The translations under genes and the position numbers were made by a program. 64,000 nucleotides of DNA from Streptomyces cyaneus (lineage in GTDB: Bacteria > Actinomycetota > Actinomycetes > Streptomycetales > Streptomycetaceae), in assembly GCF_004028635.1 (NCBI RefSeq), contig NZ_ML138678.1, forward strand, positions 1,434,810 to 1,498,809, given 5' to 3'. Below are positions 25,267 to 34,894 of this stretch, one piece after another. Each line of letters opens with the position of its first letter. Within the stretch, counting starts at the first letter, position 1. The notes beneath the pieces are model-generated. The model was not told where the DNA came from. It worked only from the letters and a program-made list of their open reading frames with translations, and made no database searches.

Positions 25267-26874
25267 TCAGCCCGCGACGAACGTACGCGCCGCCTTGTCG
25301 TGCCAGCACTGGTGCCACGGCCGGTCGAAGACGCACCACAGCACGCCGACGACCCCGATGACGAGCAGGCCGGGGATGCTGTAGACGAGCCAGCGGCGCA
25401 GGGCGGCGCCGAACTGCGGCGGCTCGTGGGCCTCGATGTCCCGCACCTCCATGCCGAGCAGCTTCTTGCCCAGCGTGCGGCCCCACTTGGCGGTGGGCAC
25501 GACTTCGTAGACGACGCCGAACAGGAGCAGGACGGCCAGGATGATGCCGAAATACATCGACGTCGTGCCGTCCAGCAGCCAGACGGTGACCGTCTCGCCG
25601 GAGAGCTTGGCGGCGTCGATCTTGTCGTTGAGGTGGTCGATCGCCTTGGTGCCGAGCGGTACGGCGGCGACCGCCGTGACGGCGGCCAGTACGACGGTGT
25701 CCAGCAGCCGCGCGGCCAGCCGCTTGCCGAGGCCCGCGGGGCGGGCGGCGGCCTGACGCATGGCGGCCGCCTGGAAGATGTCCTCGACCGGGGGCTTCCA
25801 CGGGGCGACCGGCTGGTCGTCGCCGGACGGGCCCGCGAGCCGGTGGACCTGCTGCGCCCAGGAGGACTGGCCGCCACCGGCACCGGCGGCCATGGGAGTG
25901 GCGGGCGCGGACTGGGGGCCGGACTGCTGGGGGACGCTCGGGGCGGCCTGCTGCGGGCCGGAGAGGGCCGTGGGAGCGGCGCCGGCCGCCGGGGCGGCAG
26001 CCCCGGCCTGAGCGCCCGCCTGAGGCTGTCCCTGGGCCTGTCCCTGGGCCACCGCGGCGCGGTCCGCGGCGGCCTTCCCGGCACCGAAGCCGGGGCCCTG
26101 CGGGGCGCCGGCCGCCGAGGGGTGGTGGGCATCCGGATGTGCGGCGCCCGAACCGGCGGACGCGCCCGTGCTTCCGGCCTGCGCCCCGGCCGCCCCGCCC
26201 TGCTGCCCCGTGCGCGGGGACAGCGCGCGGATGGCCATGGTGCCGTCGACGGGCGCGGGGCCGGCGGGGTTCGGGACACGGCCGGTGGCCTGCCCCGCGG
26301 CGCCGGAGGCCGACGCTCCACCGGACTCCGCGACCGGTCGGCGGATCATGAACGTGTCACCGGAGGCGACGCCCCCGGCGCCCGCGTCCGGCTCGGCGGG
26401 CGGGACGGAGGCACTGCCGTCCGTACGGGCGGCGTGGCCCTCCGGGTGGACGGGCCCGGCCGCCGCGCCGGGGTCCCTCGGGTCGGCGCCCTGCGGGGCA
26501 CCCCAGGAGACGCGGCGGTCCTGGTCGCCGCCGAAGCCGGACTGGTGGGCGGAGTCGGCGCCCCAGGCCGACGCCGGCTCGGGGCGGCTGCCGTGCTGGG
26601 AATCGGCCTGCGGCTCCCGCACCGGGTCCTCGTCGAAGAAGTGCGGGCCCGTCTCCTCGACCGAGCCGGCCGGGGCGGCCGCGGCCGACGTGGGCCGGCC
26701 CGGGTTCGCGCCCGGCGGCGGCGCGAGCGATTCGCCGTCCGTCGGTGCCGGACGGCTGGTGCCCGGTACCCAGGAGGCACCGTTCCAGTACCGGACATAT
26801 CCAGGAATGGACGGGTCCGGGTAATACCCTTCGCGGGGCCTGTCGTCACCTGGGGCCGGGGTTGGGGCGCTCAT
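25267..26874 (-). CDS. DUF2510 and RDD fusion protein
   Basis: About 535 residues. An N-terminal DUF2510 motif (REGYYPDPSIPGYVRYWNG, ASWVPGT) is joined by about 270 low-complexity Ala/Pro/Gly/Gln residues to a C-terminal RDD membrane domain (about 380-535: LGKRLAARLLDTVVLAAVTA, TLGKKLLGMEVRDIEAH, RWLVYSIPGLLVIGVVGVLW). The ATG is MSAPTPAPGDD; upstream is a 262-bp divergent region to ssgG with no recognised site. DUF2510 resembles a small WW-like binding module. The combination is common in Streptomyces and of unknown role; likely a membrane scaffold. Confidence 0.85.
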   Translation of the reverse strand: MSAPTPAPGDDRPREGYYPDPSIPGYVRYWNGASWVPGTSRPAPTDGESLAPPPGANPGRPTSAAAAPAGSVEETGPHFFDEDPVREPQADSQHGSRPEPASAWGADSAHQSGFGGDQDRRVSWGAPQGADPRDPGAAAGPVHPEGHAARTDGSASVPPAEPDAGAGGVASGDTFMIRRPVAESGGASASGAAGQATGRVPNPAGPAPVDGTMAIRALSPRTGQQGGAAGAQAGSTGASAGSGAAHPDAHHPSAAGAPQGPGFGAGKAAADRAAVAQGQAQGQPQAGAQAGAAAPAAGAAPTALSGPQQAAPSVPQQSGPQSAPATPMAAGAGGGQSSWAQQVHRLAGPSGDDQPVAPWKPPVEDIFQAAAMRQAAARPAGLGKRLAARLLDTVVLAAVTAVAAVPLGTKAIDHLNDKIDAAKLSGETVTVWLLDGTTSMYFGIILAVLLLFGVVYEVVPTAKWGRTLGKKLLGMEVRDIEAHEPPQFGAALRRWLVYSIPGLLVIGVVGVLWCVFDRPWHQCWHDKAARTFVAG

Positions 26875-27136
26875 GTCCGTCGTCCGGTATCTGCTCGAGG
26901 GTCGATTGGGGGCCTCCACATCTATCAGACCGACGCAACAAGCACCGCCCGTCCCGTAGGACCCACTCCTTTCCGGGCAACCTCGTACACGTACTTCACA
27001 AGTACGGAATCGCCCCCGGAACAGGCCGGAAAAAAGTTCTGCGAACCCGCGTAATGATCCACCCCTCTCCGCGCTCTCCACTCGTACGGGACCGCCCACA
27101 GGACCCGCACGCGGCGCGAGAGAGGACACCCACGCC

Positions 27137-27550
27137 ATGCATTACACGGTCGTAGAGCGCGAACTGGAGCTCAGGCTCATCCTGTCGCCCGAGCGCGGGG
27201 TTCCCGTGCCGGCCCGGCTGAGCTACCACAGCGACGATCCGTACGCCGTGCACATCACCTTCCACATCAACTCCGAGCACCCCGTGTACTGGACCTTCTC
27301 CCGCGATCTGCTGGTCGAGGGGGTGTTCCGGCCGTGCGGGCACGGGGACGTGCGGGTGTGGCCGACGAAGGTCGAGGGCCGCAGCGTCGTGCTGATGGCG
27401 CTGAGCTCGCCCGACGGGGACGCCCTGCTGGAGGCGCCGGCGGCGCAGGTGTCGGCCTGGCTGGAGCGGACGCTCAGGGTGGTGCCGCCGGGGACCGAGG
27501 GCGAGCAGCTGGGGATCGACGACGCGCTCGACCAGTTGCTCGCCCAGTGA
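27137..27550 (+). CDS. ssgG: SsgA-family sporulation/cell-division regulator, ssgG-like
   Basis: A 137-residue SsgA-like protein: VVERELELRLILSPERGVPVPARLSYHSDDPYAVHITFHI, then VYWTFSRDLLVEGVFRPCGHGDVRVWP and SSPDGDALLEAPAAQVSAWLERT, the family hallmark order. It is a cytoplasmic protein linked to septum placement in spore formation. The gene-neighbourhood matches ssgG of S. coelicolor (SCO2925), which was connected with correct septum localisation in aerial hyphae. ATG, no strong ribosome site (AGAGAGGACACCCACGCC precedes). It is single, followed convergently by the FAD oxidase gene. Confidence 0.9.
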   Translation: MHYTVVERELELRLILSPERGVPVPARLSYHSDDPYAVHITFHINSEHPVYWTFSRDLLVEGVFRPCGHGDVRVWPTKVEGRSVVLMALSSPDGDALLEAPAAQVSAWLERTLRVVPPGTEGEQLGIDDALDQLLAQ

Positions 27551-27573
27551 GCCGTACCGACCGAAGGGACGGG

Positions 27574-28974
27574 TCAGAACAGCTTGCCCGGGTTCAGGAT
27601 GCCCAGTGGGTCGAAGGCCTGCTTGATCGCGCGCTGCATCTCGATCCCCACCGGGCCGATCTCGCGCGCCAGCCACTCCTTCTTCAGGACGCCCACGCCG
27701 TGCTCGCCGGTGATCGTGCCGCCGAGTTCCAGGCCGAGGGCCATGATCTCGTCGAAGGACTCGCGGGCGCGCCGGGACTCGTCGGCGTCGGCCGCGTCGA
27801 AGCACACGGTCGGGTGGGTGTTGCCGTCGCCGGCGTGCGCGACGACGCCGATGGTGAGCTGGTGCTTCTCGGCGATCCGCTCGACGCCCTCGATGAGGTC
27901 GCCGAGCCGCGAGCGGGGCACGCACACGTCGTCGATCATCGTCACGCCCCGCACCGCTTCCAGCGCGGTGAGGGACAACCGCCGCGCCTGGAGCAGGAGT
28001 TCGGACTCGGCCGCGTCGTCCGCCGGGACCACCTGGGTGGCGCCGGCCGCCTCGCACAGTGCGCCCACGGCGGCGAGGTCGGGGGCGGGGTCCGGGGTGT
28101 CGAAGGCGGCCAGCAGCAGGGCCTCGGTCGTCTCCGGCAGTCCCATGTGCGCCAGGTCGTTGACGGCCTTGACCGTCGTACGGTCCATGAGTTCGAGCAG
28201 TGACGGGACGTGCCCGCCGGCCATGATCCGGCACACGGCGTCGCAGGCGGCGGCCGCGGACGCGAACTCGGCGGCGAGGACCAGCTGCTGCGGTGGCTGC
28301 GGCTTGAGCGCCAGGACGGCCCGTACGACGATGCCGAGCGAGCCCTCCGAGCCGACGAAGAGGCGGGTCAGGTCGTATCCCGCGACGCCCTTGGCCGTAC
28401 GGCGGCCCGTGGACATCAGGCGTCCGTCGGCGAGGACCACGTCCAGGCCGAGGACGTACTCGGCCGTCACCCCGTACTTCACACAGCACAGGCCGCCCGA
28501 GGCGGTGCCGATGTTGCCGCCGATCGTGCACATCTCCCAGCTGGAGGGGTCCGGCGGGTAGTACAGGCCCTGTTCGCCCACCGCGCGGGAGAGGGCGGCG
28601 TTGATGACGCCGGGCTCGACGACGGCGATGCGGTCGACGGGGCTGATCTCCAGGATGCGGTCCATCTTGGTCAGGGACAGCACGATGCAGCCGTCGGAGG
28701 CGTTGGCGCCGCCCGACAGGCCCGTGCGGGCGCCCTGCGGGACGACGGGGACGCGCAGCTCGGTGGCGGTGCGCATGACGTGCTGGACCTCTTCGACCGT
28801 GCGCGGCAGGACGACCACGGCGGGGGCGCCGGCCGGGCAGAAGCTGGCCATGTCGTTGGCGTAGGAGGCCGTGACGTCGGGGTCGGTCAGGACGGCCTCG
28901 GCAGGCAGACCCGCGAGCAGCCGCTCGGTGAGGTCACCCCGGGCCTGGTCGGGTGCGGCTTCGGTACGGCTCAT
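27574..28974 (-). CDS. FAD-linked oxidase (glycolate/D-lactate dehydrogenase type)
   Basis: About 466 residues, VAO/PCMH fold. FAD binding: VVPQGARTGLSGGANASDG, then PDPSSWEMCTIGGNIGTASGGLCCVKYGV. C-terminal oxidase part: VGVVAHAGDGNTHPTVCFD and GGTITGEHGVGVLKKEWL, ending DPLGILNPGKLF. It acts on D-2-hydroxy acids such as glycolate or D-lactate; the electron acceptor is not evident and there are no neighbouring GlcE/F genes. The ATG is chosen at MSRTEAAP; an in-frame GTG two codons before is possible. Divergent from the TPR gene across 109 bases. Confidence 0.88.
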   Translation of the reverse strand: MSRTEAAPDQARGDLTERLLAGLPAEAVLTDPDVTASYANDMASFCPAGAPAVVVLPRTVEEVQHVMRTATELRVPVVPQGARTGLSGGANASDGCIVLSLTKMDRILEISPVDRIAVVEPGVINAALSRAVGEQGLYYPPDPSSWEMCTIGGNIGTASGGLCCVKYGVTAEYVLGLDVVLADGRLMSTGRRTAKGVAGYDLTRLFVGSEGSLGIVVRAVLALKPQPPQQLVLAAEFASAAAACDAVCRIMAGGHVPSLLELMDRTTVKAVNDLAHMGLPETTEALLLAAFDTPDPAPDLAAVGALCEAAGATQVVPADDAAESELLLQARRLSLTALEAVRGVTMIDDVCVPRSRLGDLIEGVERIAEKHQLTIGVVAHAGDGNTHPTVCFDAADADESRRARESFDEIMALGLELGGTITGEHGVGVLKKEWLAREIGPVGIEMQRAIKQAFDPLGILNPGKLF

Positions 28975-29083
28975 GATCACAGCGTGACACCCGGGGCCAT
29001 CGGTGTGAACCCCGCGTACGGCAGCCGGGGTCGGGCGGGTGTGGTCGTCGTATTGACGCACGGTTTCACGCACAGTGATCGCC

Positions 29084-30619
29084 ATGGAGAACAGCGCCAC
29101 CGAGAACAGCGCCACGGAGCACGACACCTCGAAGAACGATGCCGCGAAGAACGCCGCCTCGAAGGACGACGCCTCGAAGGACGAGAACGACGCCTCTGAG
29201 AACGGGCAGCCCACGCCGGACCGCTCGCGCATCCGCCGGCGGGTGCTGATCGCGGCGGTGGCGGGGTGTGCGGTGCTCGGTGGGATGTTGGCGCTGCTGC
29301 CGTGGGGGACGACCGGGACGCGGGAGGCCGCGCCACCGGCGCCGGGTGCGCAGGCGCTCACCGCGGTCACCTCGGGGGTGCCGGCCGCGCTGCCCGATCT
29401 GGCGGTGCTGATCGACGAGAGGGAGGCCCACCTGCGGACGCATCCCAAGGACGCTCACTCGTGGGCGGTGCTGGGCGCGGCGTATGTGGAGCAGGGGCGG
29501 CGGACCGCGGAGCCGGTGAACTACCCGAAGGCGGAGAAGGCGCTGCGTACGTCGCTGAAGGTGCGGGCGAGGAACGCCGAGGCGCTGGACGGCATGGCGG
29601 CGCTGGCGAACGCGCGGCGGGACTTCCGGGCGGCGCTGACGTGGGGCGAGGCGGCTCTTCAGGTGAACCGGAAGCGGTGGACGACGTATCCGCAGCTGAT
29701 CGACGCGTACACGGGGCTCGGCGAGTACAAGGCGGCCAAGCGGACCCTTGACCGGCTGCTGAAGCTGCGCTCGGGGCCGGCGGTGCAGGCGCGGGCGGCG
29801 GCCGTCTACCGGGACCGGGGCCGGCGTGAGGACGCGGCGGCGGCTCTGTCCGACGCGGCGGCGGCCGCCGAGGCGCCGGCCGAGCGGGCGGCGTATCTCG
29901 AACGGGCCGGTCAACTCGCTTGGGAACGCGGCGACTTGGAGGTGGCGCTGCGGCACTTCCAAGAGGCGGTACGTCTCGACCCCGACCAGCGGGCCGCGCT
30001 CGCCGGGCAAGGGCGGACGCTGGCCGCGCTGGGCCGCACGACGGAGGCGCTGAACGCCTACCGGGTGGCGCTCGCCAAGCAGCCGCGTCCCGAGTACGCG
30101 CTGGAACTGGGCGAGTTGTACGAGTCGCTGGGGCTGGGGCAGGCGGCCCGGGTCCAGTACGACCTGCTGCGGGAGCGGGCGGCGCAGGCCGCGGCGGGCG
30201 GGGTGGACGAGGAGCTGGTGCTGGGCCTCTTCGAGGCGGACCACGGCGACGCGCAGTCCGCCGTACGACGGCTGCGGACCGAATGGCGACGCCAGCCCGC
30301 GATCGCGGTGGCCGACGCGCTGGGGTGGGCGCTGCACCGGGCCGGGGAGGACAAGGCGGCGCTGAAGTACGCCAGGATCGCGACCGACAAGGCGCGTGGG
30401 GGCGGGGTGCGCAGCGCGCTGTACGTGTATCACCGGGGGATGATCGAGCGGGAACTGGAGCTGGCGGGGCCCGCCCGGCGGCATCTGCAGGAGGCGCTGC
30501 GGATCAACCCGCAGTTCTCACCGACGCGGGTGCCCCTGGCCGAGGCGGCGCTGGCGGCACTGGGCGAGCCGTCGATGGAGGACGTACCGGAGATGGACGC
30601 GAAGCCGCAGCAGGGGTGA
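29084..30619 (+). CDS. TPR-repeat membrane-anchored protein
   Basis: A 511-residue protein. The first 45 residues are a degenerate Asn/Ser/Lys/Asp repeat (ENSATENSATEHDTSKNDA). A basic stretch and one membrane helix follow (RRRVLIAAVAGCAVLGGMLALLPW), then about 11 TPR-like helical repeats (HSWAVLGAAYVEQG, ALTWGEAALQVNRK, ALNAYRVALAKQPRPEYAL), so the bulk is extracytoplasmic or at least membrane-bound. It has no catalytic motif and probably holds proteins together. ATG at 29084 (MENSAT) is used; GTG three codons upstream is the alternative. A very long tandem repeat starts at its stop codon. Confidence 0.82.
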   Translation: MENSATENSATEHDTSKNDAAKNAASKDDASKDENDASENGQPTPDRSRIRRRVLIAAVAGCAVLGGMLALLPWGTTGTREAAPPAPGAQALTAVTSGVPAALPDLAVLIDEREAHLRTHPKDAHSWAVLGAAYVEQGRRTAEPVNYPKAEKALRTSLKVRARNAEALDGMAALANARRDFRAALTWGEAALQVNRKRWTTYPQLIDAYTGLGEYKAAKRTLDRLLKLRSGPAVQARAAAVYRDRGRREDAAAALSDAAAAAEAPAERAAYLERAGQLAWERGDLEVALRHFQEAVRLDPDQRAALAGQGRTLAALGRTTEALNAYRVALAKQPRPEYALELGELYESLGLGQAARVQYDLLRERAAQAAAGGVDEELVLGLFEADHGDAQSAVRRLRTEWRRQPAIAVADALGWALHRAGEDKAALKYARIATDKARGGGVRSALYVYHRGMIERELELAGPARRHLQEALRINPQFSPTRVPLAEAALAALGEPSMEDVPEMDAKPQQG

Positions 30620-30621
30620 GA

Positions 30622-31466
30622 GCCGCGGCGCCGGGTCCTCGGGCTGGGCGCGGCGTCGGGACCTCCGGCTGCGTGCGGCTTTGGTTCTCCGGCTGGGCGC
30701 GACGGCGGGTCGTCAGCCCGGCCGCGGCTGCGGGACCTCGGGCTGGGCGCGGCTACGAGTCCTCAGACCGGGCGCGGCTACGGGACCTCCGGCCGCCCCG
30801 GCTACGAATCCCCAGACGGGCGCGACTGCAGGCCCTCCGGCCACCGCGGCTGCGAGCCCTCAGACCGGACGCGACTGCGGGACCTCGGGCTGGGCGCGAC
30901 TGCGGGACCTCAGACCGGACGCGACTGCGAGTCTTCCGGCCGCCCCGGCTACGAATCCCCAGACGGGCGCGACTGCAGGCCCTCCGGCCACCGCGACTGC
31001 AGGCCCTCCGGCCACCGCGGCTACGGGCCCTCAGACCGGGCGCGGCTACGGGACTCCCTGCCACCGCGGCTACGAGTCCCCAGACCAGGCGCGACTGCAG
31101 GCCCTCAGACCGGACGCGACTGCGGGACCTCGGGCCGGGCGCGACTGCGAGTCCTCAGACCGGACGCGGCTACGGGACCTCCGGCCGCCCCGGCTACGAA
31201 TCCCCAGACGGGCGCGACTGCAGGCCCTCCGGCCACCCCGGCTGCGAGCCCTCAGACCGTGCGCGACTGCGGGACCTCGGACCGGGCGCGACTGCGAGTC
31301 CTCAGACCGGGCGCGGCTACGGGACCTCCCTGCCACCGCGGCTACAAGTCCCCAGACCGGACGCGGCTGCAGGCCCTCAGACCGCCCCCGGCTGCAGGTC
31401 CTCCGGTCGCGCGCGGCTGCAGGCCCTCCGGCCACCGCGGCTGCGGGCCCTCAGACCGCCCGCGGC
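30622..31466. repeat. Approx. 34-unit 24/25-bp tandem repeat array
   Basis: A minisatellite of about 845 bp between convergent genes. Units of 24 or 25 bases were traced by their CGCGGCTACG or CGCGACTGC boxes. Two subtypes occur: 25-nt units carrying CCTCAGACCGGG and 24-nt units carrying CTCCGGCCACCG, intermixed. Units differ by a few bases, so the array is ageing. The last unit contains the final codons and TGA stop of the propeller gene on the minus strand. It is non-coding in function as far as can be seen, though repeats leave open reading frames on both strands. No spacers of variable sequence exist, so it is not a CRISPR. Confidence 0.9.
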
Positions 31467-32311
31467 TTGTAGTAGATCGAGAACCTGCGCTTCCCCTCCG
31501 GCCCGGACGCGAGCCCCAGGCACAGTCGTGCCGCGGAGCCGTGGCGGACGGCGAGGCCCTCCGGTTCGCGGTGGTCGAGGGAGTGGCCGGCCTCGGTGCG
31601 CTGCCGGTCGAGCAGTTCGCCGGTGCGGATGTCGAGGCAGGAGATGTGGGCGTTGCCGCGCATGGCGGGCGGGTTGGTCTTGGCGTCGTAGGCGGTGCCG
31701 GCCAGTTGGTAGAGGTGGTCGCCGTCCAGGGCGTACCCCTGGAAGGGGATCTCGGCGTTGGGGTGCGCGCCGGTCTGGGGGAAGTCGGCGACCGGGGCGG
31801 AGTAGTCGCGGGCGACGAAGGCGTCCAGGTCCCAGACGCGGTAGCGGGGCTCGCCGTCGACGCGGTGGCGTACGGCGATGCGCCGCGAGGTCATGCAGAC
31901 CGAGGGCTGGTTGTGGGTGGAGCCCGGGATCGGGTGGCGGACCTTGACGTCCTCCCGCGTGCGGACGGCTCCGTCGGAGAAGCGGAACCGGGTGACGCCC
32001 CGGCCGTAGCCGCCCTTGGCGTCGGCCTCGGTCCAGATCCACACCGTGCCGTCGGGATCGTTCTGCACGCCCACACTGACGCCGTGCCCGAAGCCCTGGA
32101 GGTACATGTGGCCCAAGCGCTTGCCCTCGAGGTCGAGCTTGTTCAGGCACAGGTGACCGGCGACGCCGCCGCCCCGCCGCAGCTGAAGGGCGTACAGGTG
32201 CCGGTTCACCTCGTCGAAGGCGAACGACTGCAGGATCGTGGGCTCCCGCAGCGTCGCCTTCTTCCACAGCCAGCGCTCGGACGGTGCGGACAGGTCGAAA
32301 CGGTCGGCCAC
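31451..32311 (-). CDS. TagC-like beta-propeller protein
   Basis: About 286 residues. It looks like the teichoic-acid biosynthesis protein C (signalling/phage-baseplate-propeller) type, with repeated blades such as SFAFDEVNRHLYALQLRRG, LDLEGKRLGHMYLQGFGHGVS, DGTVWIWTEADAKGGYG and GYALDGDHLYQLAG. No signal peptide; GTG start with GGGGAG six bases before. No catalytic residues are assigned. There is no teichoic acid cluster here, so the role could be ligand or sugar binding instead. The 3' end (codons KPRAV and the stop) lies in the last unit of the large tandem repeat. Confidence 0.65.
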   Translation of the reverse strand: MADRFDLSAPSERWLWKKATLREPTILQSFAFDEVNRHLYALQLRRGGGVAGHLCLNKLDLEGKRLGHMYLQGFGHGVSVGVQNDPDGTVWIWTEADAKGGYGRGVTRFRFSDGAVRTREDVKVRHPIPGSTHNQPSVCMTSRRIAVRHRVDGEPRYRVWDLDAFVARDYSAPVADFPQTGAHPNAEIPFQGYALDGDHLYQLAGTAYDAKTNPPAMRGNAHISCLDIRTGELLDRQRTEAGHSLDHREPEGLAVRHGSAARLCLGLASGPEGKRRFSIYYKPRAV

Positions 32312-32408
32312 TGCTCTCTCCCCGGTCGTGCGGGCACCCCCGTGGCGCCCGCACGTCTGGAGAGGCCCAACCGGGCCCATGTGGTTGCGCTTTCTACGAA
32401 TTCACAGC

Positions 32409-33651
<1,243 letters not shown>

Positions 33652-33663
33652 TCACTGGGCATT

Positions 33664-34221
33664 ATGACCAGTGCAGTGGCCGTTTCTGCGGGCTCTCTGT
33701 ACAGGATGACCACCCCGAGTAGGGAGACGAGGCGGGCTGCTGTGGCGATCGATCATCTGGACGGGCGGATCATCGTGCTGCTGGCGCGGGAACCGCGGAT
33801 CGGGGTGCTGGAGATGTCCCGGCGGCTGGGGGTGGCCCGCGGGACCGTGCAGGCGCGGCTGGACCGGCTTCAGTCGAACGGAGTCATCCGCGGGTTCGGG
33901 CCCGAGGTGGATCCGGCCGCGCTCGGCTATCCGGTCACCGCGTTCGCCACACTGCAGATCCGGCAGGGGCAAGGGGCCGACGTACGGGCGCACTTGGCGA
34001 CCGTGCCGGAGGTGCTGGAGCTGCACACGACCACCGGGACCGGGGACATGATGTGCCGCCTCGTGGCGCGTTCCAACGCCGATCTCCAGCGTGTGATCGA
34101 CCGGGTTGTCGGTTTCGATGGGATCGTCCGGGCCTCCACCGCGATCGTGATGGAGAACCCCGTTCCGCTGCGGATCATCCCGCTGGTGGAGCAGGCGGCC
34201 GAGGACCGGGAGAGCAGCTAG
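33664..34221 (+). CDS. Lrp/AsnC-family transcriptional regulator
   Basis: A 185-residue (or 159-residue) protein. HTH region: LDGRIIVLLAREPRIGVLEM, SRRLGVARGTVQARLDRLQSNGVIRGF; RAM ligand domain: ATLQIRQGQGADVRAHL to ELHTTTGTGDMMCRLVARSNADLQRVIDRV. The ATG at 33664 gives a 26-residue extra N-terminus. A GTG at 33742 with GGGAGACGAGG upstream and the standard AsnC start VAIDHLDGRI is at least as likely. Divergent from hppD; it probably senses tyrosine or a catabolite and regulates hppD. Inference from position. Confidence 0.88.
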   Translation: MTSAVAVSAGSLYRMTTPSRETRRAAVAIDHLDGRIIVLLAREPRIGVLEMSRRLGVARGTVQARLDRLQSNGVIRGFGPEVDPAALGYPVTAFATLQIRQGQGADVRAHLATVPEVLELHTTTGTGDMMCRLVARSNADLQRVIDRVVGFDGIVRASTAIVMENPVPLRIIPLVEQAAEDRESS

Positions 34222-34246
34222 CCACGACCTGGTGGGGTGAGTCCGA

Positions 34247-34894
34247 GTGAGCTTCTGGGAGTACCTGGGCAACCGTCACCAGCAGCTGCTCACCGACGCC
34301 TACCAGCACGCCAGTGCCGTCTTCCAGTGCATGGTCGTGGCGACCCTGCTCGGCGTGCTGATCGGTGTGGCCACCTACCGCAGCGACCTGGCCGGCAACC
34401 TCGCCACCATCAGTACCTCGACCATCCTGACCATTCCGTCGCTCGCCATGATCGGTCTGCTGATCCCGATCGTGGGGCTGGGCGTGGCGCCCACGGTGAT
34501 CGCGCTGACGCTGTACGGGCTGCTGCCGATTGTGCGCAACGCGATCGTCGGGCTGCGCGGTGTCGATCCGTCGCTGGTGGACGCGGCCCGGGGCATCGGG
34601 ATGTCCCGGCCGGCCCAGCTGCTGAGGGTGGAGCTGCCGCTGGCCTGGCCGCCGATCCTGACCGGGATCCGGGTCTCGACGCAGATGCTGATGGGCATCG
34701 CGGCGATCGCGGCGTACGCCTCCGGCCCCGGCCTCGGCAATGTGATCTTCCGCGGCCTGGCCTCGCTGGGCAGCGCGAACGCGCTCAACCAGGTACTCGC
34801 GGGCACGCTCGGGATCATCGTCCTGGCGCTGCTGTTCGACGCCGCGTATGTCCTGCTCGGGCGGCTGACCATTCCCAGGGGGATCCGTGCCTGA
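34247..34894 (+). CDS. Compatible-solute ABC transporter permease 1 (OpuCB type)
   Basis: A 215-residue membrane protein with about five or six helices and the permease coupling loop EAA-like stretch VDPSLVDAARGIGMSRPAQLLRVELPLAWP. GTG start with GGTGGGG nine bases before. It overlaps the ATPase gene by 8 bases. Together with the ATPase, second permease and binding protein it forms a glycine betaine/carnitine/choline importer of the OpuC/ProU type; the ligand is not settled. First gene of a four-gene overlapping operon beginning 25 bases after the AsnC gene. Confidence 0.9.
   Translation: MSFWEYLGNRHQQLLTDAYQHASAVFQCMVVATLLGVLIGVATYRSDLAGNLATISTSTILTIPSLAMIGLLIPIVGLGVAPTVIALTLYGLLPIVRNAIVGLRGVDPSLVDAARGIGMSRPAQLLRVELPLAWPPILTGIRVSTQMLMGIAAIAAYASGPGLGNVIFRGLASLGSANALNQVLAGTLGIIVLALLFDAAYVLLGRLTIPRGIRA

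Noticed and set aside
30622..31466. CRISPR array
   Set aside because: Units abut without spacers and differ only by point changes; this is a minisatellite. Frames through it (RARLRVLRP or RSRGGRRACSR repeats) are by-products of the repeat.
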